NCBI RefSeq assembly: GCF_014652415.1
Contig: NZ_BMYT01000003.1
Coordinates: 1-64,000 of the forward strand
Direction of reading: 5' to 3'
DNA: 64,000 nucleotides
Source: Affinundibacterium macrobrachii
GTDB taxonomy: Bacteria > Pseudomonadota > Gammaproteobacteria > Burkholderiales > Burkholderiaceae_D
In this document: piece by piece, positions 57,671 to 64,000 of the stretch
How positions within the stretch are numbered: the stretch's first letter is position 1
Layout of the letters: every line of letters begins with the position of its first letter
Made by a program: the position numbers and the translations under genes
Notes under the pieces: model-generated
Seen by the model: the letters and a program-made list of their open reading frames with translations, nothing else
Told to the model about the DNA's origin: nothing
Databases searched by the model: none

Positions 57671-58366
57671 ATGTCACATCAATTCACATTGCGCCTACTT
57701 TTCACAACTTGCTTGGGTATTTTTAATACTCAACTACTAGCGCAATCGAGCCATCTGGAAAGCACATCGCCGCGTCTAGAAACCCAGCAGTATCAGTTGT
57801 TCGAAGAAGTAGAAAAACACCAAGTTCGCATCCTTGATCGCGCTACACAAAAAACGCTGCGTGTACTTCGCTTACAAAACAAACAGGAAAAAGCTTCTCG
57901 TCTCAGTACCGTCTTGCATCATGAACAGCGGCAAAGTTTTATTCTGGTCTTGCCCGATATCGCAGAGTTATGGGAACTGAGTTATGACCCCAAAGCCGAA
58001 CCTGTCTATCAAGGCTGGGTACATGATTATCAAATGGGAGAAGGCATCGCTGATACACAGTTGTTTGCGCCACGTAAAACTTTATTGAGCACCACGCTAG
58101 ATTGCTTCATCCTCGATCCACAACGCCCTTACATAGCGGGTGCTGATCAGCATGGCAAATTTCAAATTATCAATCTCGATATCCGCCGCCGGATTATCGA
58201 ACACCAGTTTGCGAATCCGGTTTATCCCTGTCATAGCAAGTTAGAAAATACTGGGGCCACATCGGTGCTGCATTTAGAAATGAAATCTTCTGGCTCGAAT
58301 CTTAGCGAAACGACTAGTTCAATCATCTTGATTGATATGAAAACAGGGAAGAAGTTGGCGCGCTAA
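57671..58366 (+). CDS. Exported protein resembling part of a heme-d1-type propeller (NirF/NirS-like)
   Basis: This 231-residue protein has a signal peptide (MSHQFTLRLLFTTCLGIFNT, ending LLAQ). Its middle resembles by eye successive blades of NirF and NirS: TQKTLRVLRLQNKQEKASRL, then RQSFILVLPDIAELWELSYD, and DCFILDPQRPYIAGADQHGK followed by FQIINLD. The pattern strand-D-x-AE-[LI]-W recalls NirF. It is much shorter than NirF (about 390) and would give about four blades, so it is a fragment, a half-propeller that dimerises, or a different beta fold. It is 4 bp after the PEP-utilising enzyme gene and near nirS. The assignment is tentative. Confidence 0.5.
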   Translation: MSHQFTLRLLFTTCLGIFNTQLLAQSSHLESTSPRLETQQYQLFEEVEKHQVRILDRATQKTLRVLRLQNKQEKASRLSTVLHHEQRQSFILVLPDIAELWELSYDPKAEPVYQGWVHDYQMGEGIADTQLFAPRKTLLSTTLDCFILDPQRPYIAGADQHGKFQIINLDIRRRIIEHQFANPVYPCHSKLENTGATSVLHLEMKSSGSNLSETTSSIILIDMKTGKKLAR

Positions 58367-58431
58367 TTTTTTAACTTTTTTTGGTTTGCTTGATTTGCGT
58401 CGTTGCTTAGGCTGGGCGCATCGTTGAACCG

Positions 58432-58467
58432 CCCTCACCCTAGCCCTCTCCCGCTTGCGGGAGAGGG
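58432..58467. repeat. REP-type unit, left copy of an inverted pair
   Basis: The 36 bp begin CCCTCACCCTAGCCCTCTCC and contain the palindrome CCCTCTCCCGC...GCGGGAGAGGG. This sequence type is a widespread extragenic palindrome in proteobacteria. Confidence 0.9.
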
Positions 58468-58559
58468 AACTTTGAGTATCGGTTAGAATAGGCAATCATC
58501 GTCATTTTTGATCGCCAAATTTAAGAAATAATCAGCGCCAATCAATCTCTCTATCAATC

Positions 58560-58595
58560 CCCTCTCCCGCAAGCGGGAGAGGGTTAGGGTGAGGG
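58560..58595. repeat. REP-type unit, right copy, inverted
   Basis: This is the near-exact reverse complement of 58432-58467 (one difference in 36), ending GGTTAGGGTGAGGG. With the left copy it forms a REPIN-like pair 92 bp apart, between convergent genes. Confidence 0.9.
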
Positions 58596-58673
58596 TCGTC
58601 CAGCAACAACGAAATCTTGCAAGAGCAAACAAACTCACCAACAGAAAACATTCAAATTTAACGCAACCACAAT

Positions 58674-60989
58674 CTAAAATCCCACCACCAAAGAAGCATG
58701 GTAGTAACGGCCAGGCTGTGTATAAGCATCAACCACGACAGAGTTCGCGGCTAAGCCTTGTACATCACTCCAATTCCAATATTTCTTATTGGTCAGATTA
58801 TCGACACCCACATTCAAGCGCCAGTTCTTCTGCATGGTCCATTGCAATTGCATATCCATCGTCGTCACACTTGGCACTAAAAATTGACGCACACGTGGCG
58901 GCACTGCTGGCTTAGGCAAATAGGGACTACTCAAATCCGCTTCCTCTTTCCCTGCTTGATGACGTGCGCTCAACTGCCAATCGACCATATCATTGGTGTA
59001 GCGTAAACCAGCAAACAACTTGCTTGGATTAATCGCGCTCAAAGGCGTATGTGCAACTTGATCGGTACCGCGTGTTTTGCCATAAGAAAATGGCGAACTC
59101 CATTTGCCACCCGCAAACTCTGCCCATTGAACTTGCCCACGGATTTCAAAGCCATCAATTTTGGCCTTGTCCACATTAACCGTTTGAAATATCGCTGGAT
59201 CACCAGCAACACCTTTACCGCCCAGTGGTTTCTTATCGTAAATTAAATCGGTATAACGACCGCTAAATACGGCAAAATCGAGGTTAAATTTTTCAAACAA
59301 AGCACGTACACCGAACTCGATATTCTGACTCTTCTCTGGCTTTAGCTCAGGATTCGCTAACAACACCGCGGGCACTGTCGAACTCTCAAAAACACCATTG
59401 ATTTGCTGTGCATTTGGCGCGCGGAATCCATGTGCAAAACTTGCATAAGCATTCCAATCGCCATTCACTTTGTACAGCACACCTAACTTGGGGACCATTG
59501 CCGATCCTGACAAAGATTTTCCCGGGGTTTTAGATGGTGGTGCAAAGCCCTGTTGGGTTTTCACGTTTAAATCAAAATGGTCATAGCGTAGACCTGGTGT
59601 GATGATCCAAGAACCCGCAAAAATTTCATCTTGCACAAACAGCGCACGACTCGAATCACGTGTATCAGGGAAGTATTTGCGCGGCGTAAAATCTGCATTG
59701 CCGGGATCGACACCATCAAAGAAATTGTTGACATCAATGCGTGAATAATCAAATCCAAGACTGACGCGCTGCGCAAAATTGGCATTCGATTTAATCAACT
59801 TGTCTGCTAACAAACTCCATTGCCAAGCTTGTTCCCCATACGACACCTTACGCACCCTATCGGCCAAGGTATTGCGATGCGTCACGCCATCATCTTGCGC
59901 TTGACTATCTTGATAGCTGAGATGACTTTGTACATGGTCAACCCACGCATGATTGAGCGTGTAACGATCAATTAAACTCAATCGATCGCGCGTAAAATCT
60001 TTGTGAACCGTTTCGCCTTTTACCGCCGCTGCGGTCGTCATCGGCAATTTGGCACGACTGGATAACAATTCAAAATCCGAAGTTTTATCGACATGCTCAT
60101 AAGTCAAACTATGCTTTTGCGTCGCACTAGCTTGATACACCAGTTTAGCTAACACAGATTGCGATTGGTCTTGCTGCGGATTCGGCGTGGTTCTGTCTAT
60201 ATTAGGAACATCATTCGTGCCCCTATTTTCTAAACCTCTTGCCTTGCTGGTATTGGCGCTAATCAACCAACTCCATTGTGGATCAAAACGCCCAGCCAAA
60301 CTCGCCCCAATGCTGCGACTATGATCATCACCACTCCAGCTAGCAAACACTTTTCCACCGATGTTCTTCGGTGCGGCTTGCTTCTCTTGTAAAAAATCAT
60401 GTGGGTCTACGGTCATAAAATTGACTAGTCCAGCCAAGCCATCCGAACCATACAACACCGATGATGGGCCACGTACGATTTCAACTTGTCGAATCAAATT
60501 CATCGCAATCGAATCACGGCCAAACGCATTGCTGCCATTGATATAACTACGTGGCAAACGCATGCCATCGACCAACATCAAGACTCGATTACCATCTTGT
60601 CCGCGTATGCTAAAGCCCGCATTACCATCACGACCAGTCGCATTGCCGACGCCGGTTACGGTAAAACGCGCTGGTGCACGCTTAACTTCGATATTCGACA
60701 AATTCTTCGCTAAATCACGAATATCTAAAATGCCTAAACGCTCTAATTCTTTTTGCTCAATCACATCAATCGACAAGGGCAGATTTTCAATGAATTGCTC
60801 ATAGCGGGTACCGCTAATCACGACAATCTGTGGTGCTTTATCAACCAGCAATACACTACTAGTTTGCGTCTGTGCATAAGCGGGTGTTATCGCAAGCGAA
60901 TAGAGACTGGCCAACCCTAGGGCAATTGCTGTCTTACGTAAAGGCTTACAAGCGAAGATTTTTTTATGCGGACAAGCAAAGGTTTTCAT
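58674..60989 (-). CDS. TonB-dependent receptor of the hemoglobin/heme/transferrin type
   Basis: This outer-membrane receptor takes up iron or heme with TonB energy. The ATG at 60989 (MKTFACPHKKIF) has GGAG 6-9 nt upstream; the frame opens 24 bp earlier. The 771-residue precursor has a signal peptide ending TPAYAQ, a plug (about 65-190: IVVISGTRYEQFIENLPLSI, GFSIRGQDGNRVLMLVDGMR, VRGPSSVLYGSDGLAG) and a 22-strand barrel ending in an aromatic residue (YHASLVVGF). DGMRLPR and the barrel motifs (FRAPNAQQINGVF, LKPEKSQNIEFG) fit the heme/hemoglobin receptor class. I find no clear Fur box upstream. Confidence 0.88.
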   Translation of the reverse strand: MKTFACPHKKIFACKPLRKTAIALGLASLYSLAITPAYAQTQTSSVLLVDKAPQIVVISGTRYEQFIENLPLSIDVIEQKELERLGILDIRDLAKNLSNIEVKRAPARFTVTGVGNATGRDGNAGFSIRGQDGNRVLMLVDGMRLPRSYINGSNAFGRDSIAMNLIRQVEIVRGPSSVLYGSDGLAGLVNFMTVDPHDFLQEKQAAPKNIGGKVFASWSGDDHSRSIGASLAGRFDPQWSWLISANTSKARGLENRGTNDVPNIDRTTPNPQQDQSQSVLAKLVYQASATQKHSLTYEHVDKTSDFELLSSRAKLPMTTAAAVKGETVHKDFTRDRLSLIDRYTLNHAWVDHVQSHLSYQDSQAQDDGVTHRNTLADRVRKVSYGEQAWQWSLLADKLIKSNANFAQRVSLGFDYSRIDVNNFFDGVDPGNADFTPRKYFPDTRDSSRALFVQDEIFAGSWIITPGLRYDHFDLNVKTQQGFAPPSKTPGKSLSGSAMVPKLGVLYKVNGDWNAYASFAHGFRAPNAQQINGVFESSTVPAVLLANPELKPEKSQNIEFGVRALFEKFNLDFAVFSGRYTDLIYDKKPLGGKGVAGDPAIFQTVNVDKAKIDGFEIRGQVQWAEFAGGKWSSPFSYGKTRGTDQVAHTPLSAINPSKLFAGLRYTNDMVDWQLSARHQAGKEEADLSSPYLPKPAVPPRVRQFLVPSVTTMDMQLQWTMQKNWRLNVGVDNLTNKKYWNWSDVQGLAANSVVVDAYTQPGRYYHASLVVGF

Positions 60990-61013
60990 ACTAGCTCCAG
61001 AGAATAAATTCAT

Positions 61014-61291
61014 TTCCGTAGTCTAGATGCCGTAGCATTGCGGTCAATCAGCTGTTTGATTAATTACCTAGTTATAAAGAACTAGTTTTGCATTAAAAGT
61101 GCTCATTAAATGCAGAAAATCACATGAGATTTGCGTTAAAACAAACCACGCAAAGGCCTCAAAAACAACAAAGTTATTAACTTGAAAAAATCCGCTACGA
61201 GATGTACTTGGCTTCGCCCAAGATGCTTCATTTAGCGTCGAACTAAAACAAGCAAGTTAGTCCTTTTGAAATAGCCTAAGGAAACCTTAAA
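61014..61291. other. Divergent gap upstream of the TonB receptor
   Basis: No gene is supported. TGCATT and AATGCA (near 61090-61115) form a weak palindrome in the receptor promoter area. I cannot match it to Fur or another known regulator. Confidence 0.4.
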
Positions 61292-61354
61292 CAATATTTA
61301 TTTATTGAAAAACGATAAATAAATATTGCATTTCATGTTTTTAATTCATACAAT
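61292..61354 (+). promoter_or_regulatory. Palindromic operator overlapping a sigma-70 promoter, DUF2975/XRE pair
   Basis: CAATATTTATTTAT (61292-61305) and ATAAATAAATATTG (61315-61328) form a perfect 14-bp inverted repeat around a 9-nt centre. The right arm runs into TTGCAT (61326-61331), a -35, and TACAAT (61349-61354) follows after 17 bp as the -10. A bound regulator would block polymerase. The XRE protein encoded in the same operon is the obvious candidate. Confidence 0.78.
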
Positions 61355-61387
61355 GCACCCAACATCAAACCTAGTGAGGAGTTGAGT

Positions 61388-61972
61388 ATGAACTTAGAAC
61401 GCAACAAACGGATTGCAGCATTTCGCAAAGTGAGTGGGTATTTGCTTTGGTTTTCTATGCCACTTCTGGTATTAACTTGCCTTGGTGGTCTGCTCGGAAT
61501 AATTGGCACGCTGTCGGTTCAGACTGGAAACATCGACATCCATCAATCGTTACTTAAAGTAATGGATGATCCTGCTGATTTTGGTAAATTTATCAGGCCA
61601 GGATTAACTATCGGCAGCAAAGTCTTCTTCACACTAACACTGCTTGCACTCTTCGTACCGATTTTTTATGTGGTTCTCCATCTCCAAAAACTCATACAGT
61701 GCTTTCACGACGGTAACATCTTCAATGCTAGGGCACTCTTCCATGCTAGAGCCGCTTATAAAATCAATCTCTATTTAGGCATTGCTTGGATAGTCGCAAG
61801 CTTTTGCATACTCATTTACTGCTTTCAGTTCGCTGATGGTAACTTGGATCGCACTCTCAATTGGTTGTGGAACACCATCGTCTTCTTTATCGAACTTGGC
61901 TTTCTAAGCCTGATCCTATGGGCCTTGGAAATCGGCACCGACCTCAACGAAGAAGCTGAACTCACCATTTAA
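61388..61972 (+). CDS. DUF2975-family membrane protein
   Basis: The ATG at 61388 has GAGGAG 7 nt upstream; the frame opens 6 bp earlier at a TTG. The 194 residues have four membrane helices (about 17-45, 76-100, 125-150, 160-180). A conserved loop follows helix 2 (LQKLIQCFHDGNIFNARALF), and a tail leads into the next gene (ALEIGTDLNEEAELTI). DUF2975 proteins are regularly encoded beside a small YozG-type XRE regulator, as here. The usual inference is a membrane protein that controls or is controlled by that regulator, but no activity is known. Confidence 0.85.
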   Translation: MNLERNKRIAAFRKVSGYLLWFSMPLLVLTCLGGLLGIIGTLSVQTGNIDIHQSLLKVMDDPADFGKFIRPGLTIGSKVFFTLTLLALFVPIFYVVLHLQKLIQCFHDGNIFNARALFHARAAYKINLYLGIAWIVASFCILIYCFQFADGNLDRTLNWLWNTIVFFIELGFLSLILWALEIGTDLNEEAELTI

Positions 61973-61981
61973 GGAAACTGC

Positions 61982-62218
61982 ATGCCTATCATTGTGAACT
62001 TAGATGTGGTGCTCGCGCAGCGCAAGATGCGCCTCAATACCTTAGCGGAATTAGTCGATATTACACCGCAAAATTTATCCGTTTTAAAGTCAGGTCGAGC
62101 AAAAGCGATACGCTTTGATACCTTAGAAAAAATTTGTCACGTACTGCAATGTCAGCCGGGAGATATTTTGGCATTCGATGGGGCGCTCGCGACAACATCT
62201 GATAATGAAGTTGATTAA
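61982..62218 (+). CDS. YozG-type XRE/Cro helix-turn-helix regulator
   Basis: This 78-residue protein is nearly all HTH: IVNLDVVLAQRKMRLNTLAE gives helix 1, and LVDITPQNLSVLKSGRAKAI contains the HTH and recognition helix. IRFDTLEKICHVLQCQPGDI is the conserved end of this family. It begins 9 bp after the DUF2975 stop. The adjoining 14-bp palindrome upstream of the operon is a plausible autoregulatory site. Target genes beyond this are unknown. Confidence 0.9.
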   Translation: MPIIVNLDVVLAQRKMRLNTLAELVDITPQNLSVLKSGRAKAIRFDTLEKICHVLQCQPGDILAFDGALATTSDNEVD

Positions 62219-62408
62219 GCCCGATGTGTCTTGCTGATTGCGCGGTATAGATTATTTTTTGAGCTTAACAGTAGACAAAGTCAAAGTGAATTTTCACGCT
62301 CTTCTGACGACCATTCACGCCATGCTAATTGGATTCGTCATATGGAACTGACTGCGGGTGAAAAACTAATTACGATGAATAAACCGACCGTATTAACGAC
62401 TTAGCAAC

Positions 62409-63491
62409 ATGACAAAAACGATTCTAACTTTCCTCTGGCGTGAACTCCGAGTTAGCGGCCCAATGATCATCATCGCCTCTATTCTTCTTAGTCATTTGTT
62501 CAAGGAAAAACTTTGGATGATGACAGTTCATACAGTATGTGTTGGCCTTTGCATGCAGGTACTAATCAAGCTTGGTCGACATGGTGGCTGTTACTTTATT
62601 CGCAATTACACCAAGCTCGAGCTACAACAAGACTTCGCTTGGCCAGGCTGGCCCTTCATGCTTGCCTGGATTCCTATTGCTTGCATAGGCGGATATCTAA
62701 TCGGCGGCAACATCGCTCTCGTGCTCACGGGTGATACTCGAAAATTACAGAATAATGGATACGGTTTAATCATCATCCTGAGCGCTTGCTTGATTGCCGC
62801 GCTCGTCAGCACCATCTACCTGTATAGCCGTAACTATATTGCCAGCATGGAAGCATGTAATGCTGCCATTCAACAAAAGGCAACCGAAAGTCACTTACGC
62901 TTGCTTCAATCTCAATTAGAACCGCATATGCTTTTCAACACGCTCGCCAACCTACGAGTCCTGATTGAAGTCGATGCTCGTGCGGCACAAGAAATGTTAG
63001 ACCACCTCAACGACTTTCTGCGTTCCAGTCTAAATGGGTCACGTACAACCAATCACAGCCTCGAAGAAGAATTTCAACGCATACAAGATTATCTTGCCTT
63101 AATGAAAATTCGCATGCGTGAACGTCTAAAAATTGAAGTCGAACTTCCTCCGCAACTAAACCGCATTCCAGTACCAGCAATGATTCTTCAACCCTTAGTG
63201 GAAAACGCTATTAAACACGGACTCGAACCAACTGAACATGGTGGCACTATCAGCATTCGAGCAAAAAACCTCAATCAACAACTACATCTTTATGTGCAAG
63301 ACGATGGCTGCGGCACTACCCCTAGCCTCGTCCAGGAACACGGCAGTGATGGTTATGGATTGCAGCATGTCCGTGAACGCCTGCTACATATGTATGGTGA
63401 CAAAGCGATATTCGATATCGTCAATCCTCCTAGCGGTGGCTACATCGCCCATATTCAGCTCCCTATTGACCAAGCGTCTTCTCTATCATGA
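62409..63491 (+). CDS. LytS/AlgZ-type sensor histidine kinase
   Basis: The 360 residues comprise about four membrane helices (up to residue 145), then the His_kinase domain. The phosphoacceptor is H173 in LQSQLEPHMLFNTLANLRVL. An ATP-binding domain follows with LQPLVENAIKHGLEPTEHGG, VQDDGCGTTPS and DGYGLQHVRERL. This is the short LytS-like class, which pairs with LytTR response regulators. The stop overlaps the start of such a regulator (ATGA). The signal sensed is unknown; there is no separate periplasmic domain of any size. Confidence 0.9.
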   Translation: MTKTILTFLWRELRVSGPMIIIASILLSHLFKEKLWMMTVHTVCVGLCMQVLIKLGRHGGCYFIRNYTKLELQQDFAWPGWPFMLAWIPIACIGGYLIGGNIALVLTGDTRKLQNNGYGLIIILSACLIAALVSTIYLYSRNYIASMEACNAAIQQKATESHLRLLQSQLEPHMLFNTLANLRVLIEVDARAAQEMLDHLNDFLRSSLNGSRTTNHSLEEEFQRIQDYLALMKIRMRERLKIEVELPPQLNRIPVPAMILQPLVENAIKHGLEPTEHGGTISIRAKNLNQQLHLYVQDDGCGTTPSLVQEHGSDGYGLQHVRERLLHMYGDKAIFDIVNPPSGGYIAHIQLPIDQASSLS

Positions 63492-64000
63492 ACATCACTG
63501 CCCTTATTGCCGAAGATGAACCTTTACTCGCAGAATACTTAGAGCGTGAGTTACAAAAGCTTTGGCCGCAACTAAGCATCGTCGCCAACCTAAGAAACGG
63601 CGTCGCCGCTCTGGAAGTAGGTCTAAAGGAACAAGTCGATATTTTGTTTCTCGACATTAGCATGCCGCTACTCAATGGCCTAGAAGTCGTGGAAGCGCTT
63701 ATGGAGGAGTGGCCGCTTGAAAGCAAAGCCTTGCCTCTAATCGTTTTTGTCACAGCCTACGATCAATATGCGGTACAGGCTTTTGAAAAAGCGGCCTTGG
63801 ATTATCTGATTAAGCCACTGAAGAGTGAACGATTAATGCAAACTTGCCAGCGTCTGCAACAAGCATTGGCACAGAAGACCGCCGTACCGATCACCACCAC
63901 ACTTGAGCAACTCGCTGGTCTATTTAAGGCGACGTCAACGGTCAATCACGGCTACCTTCGAAATCTACAAGCTAGCAGCGGCAACACCGTGTATTTTGTA
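63488..64000 (+). CDS. LytTR-type response regulator, truncated by window end
   Basis: The ATG at 63488 overlaps the kinase stop by 4 bp. The 171 residues visible are a complete receiver domain: acidic pair in LIAEDEPLLAEYL, phosphoacceptor D56 in ILFLDISMPLLNG, the Thr in VFVTAYDQYAVQAF and the Lys in LDYLIKPLKSER. A linker follows. The expected LytTR DNA-binding domain should begin right at the window edge (NTVYFV looks like its approach) but is not seen. Pairing with a LytS-type kinase supports the call. Confidence 0.88.
   Translation, partial: MNITALIAEDEPLLAEYLERELQKLWPQLSIVANLRNGVAALEVGLKEQVDILFLDISMPLLNGLEVVEALMEEWPLESKALPLIVFVTAYDQYAVQAFEKAALDYLIKPLKSERLMQTCQRLQQALAQKTAVPITTTLEQLAGLFKATSTVNHGYLRNLQASSGNTVYFV

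Noticed and set aside
61014-61291. Possible Fur box before the TonB receptor
   Set aside because: I looked for GATAATGATTATC-type sites and found only a weak TGCATT/AATGCA palindrome, which does not match.

Overview
The window looks like a chromosome segment from a Burkholderiales betaproteobacterium, most like the Oxalobacteraceae. The evidence is gene content and order. The thrB / BPSS1780-type / DUF2782 / LOG / polA neighbourhood, the ffh / ccsA / PP0621 / pilS / pilR / ampD neighbourhood, and the alanine-lysine-proline histone-like proteins all fit that order. Base composition is moderate, with AT-rich pockets at 7.0-8.5 kb. I see no tRNA, rRNA, CRISPR array or prophage.

Layout. Bases 1-690 are one end of a decayed IS3/IS150-type element. 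From 0.7 to 7.0 kb are BPSS1780-type, thrB, DUF2782 and LOG genes on the minus strand, then polA on the plus strand. From 7.0 to 9.6 kb is an accessory patch: two AT-rich exported proteins of unknown function, two copies of a dispersed repeat, and a subclass B3-like metallo-beta-lactamase. From 9.7 to 27.3 kb are mixed housekeeping and envelope genes: a TauE permease, M28 peptidase, CNNM/CorC protein, beta-lactamase-fold serine hydrolase, a two-component system, a PHB-depolymerase-type esterase, DUF3455 lipoprotein, GST, two exported or anchored proteins of unknown role, a DHH phosphoesterase, DUF4139 and YggT. From 27.4 to 33.5 kb are a repeat-built histone-like protein and nrdAB with NrdR boxes. 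From 33.7 to 43 kb are ampD-pilR-pilS-PP0621-ccsA, an S46 dipeptidyl-peptidase and ffh. At 43.7 kb is a second histone-like tail, fused to a SWIB domain.

From 45.5 to 58.4 kb is a denitrification island: norCB, norQ, a small membrane protein, a NapH/CcoG-like 4Fe-4S protein, norD, nirS and a c551-type cytochrome. It is followed by a two-gene unit, a rifampin-phosphotransferase-like PEP-utilising enzyme and a short exported protein that by eye resembles the heme-d1 propeller of NirF/NirS. Together these would reduce nitrite to NO (NirS) and NO to N2O (NorBC). The heme d1 biosynthesis genes are not in the window. The last 6 kb hold a heme/hemoglobin-type TonB receptor, a DUF2975/XRE pair with a striking palindromic operator candidate, and a LytS/LytTR-type two-component pair that is cut by the window end.

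The strongest regulatory signal is a perfect FNR/Dnr-type box, TTGAC-N4-GTCAA. By my reading it occurs three times in the window, always intergenic: upstream of norC, of nirS and of nrdA. The norC copy has exact class II spacing to a TACTAT -10 element. The most novel candidate is the PEP-utilising enzyme plus d1-propeller-like pair next to nirS. All calls are by eye; no database search was possible.
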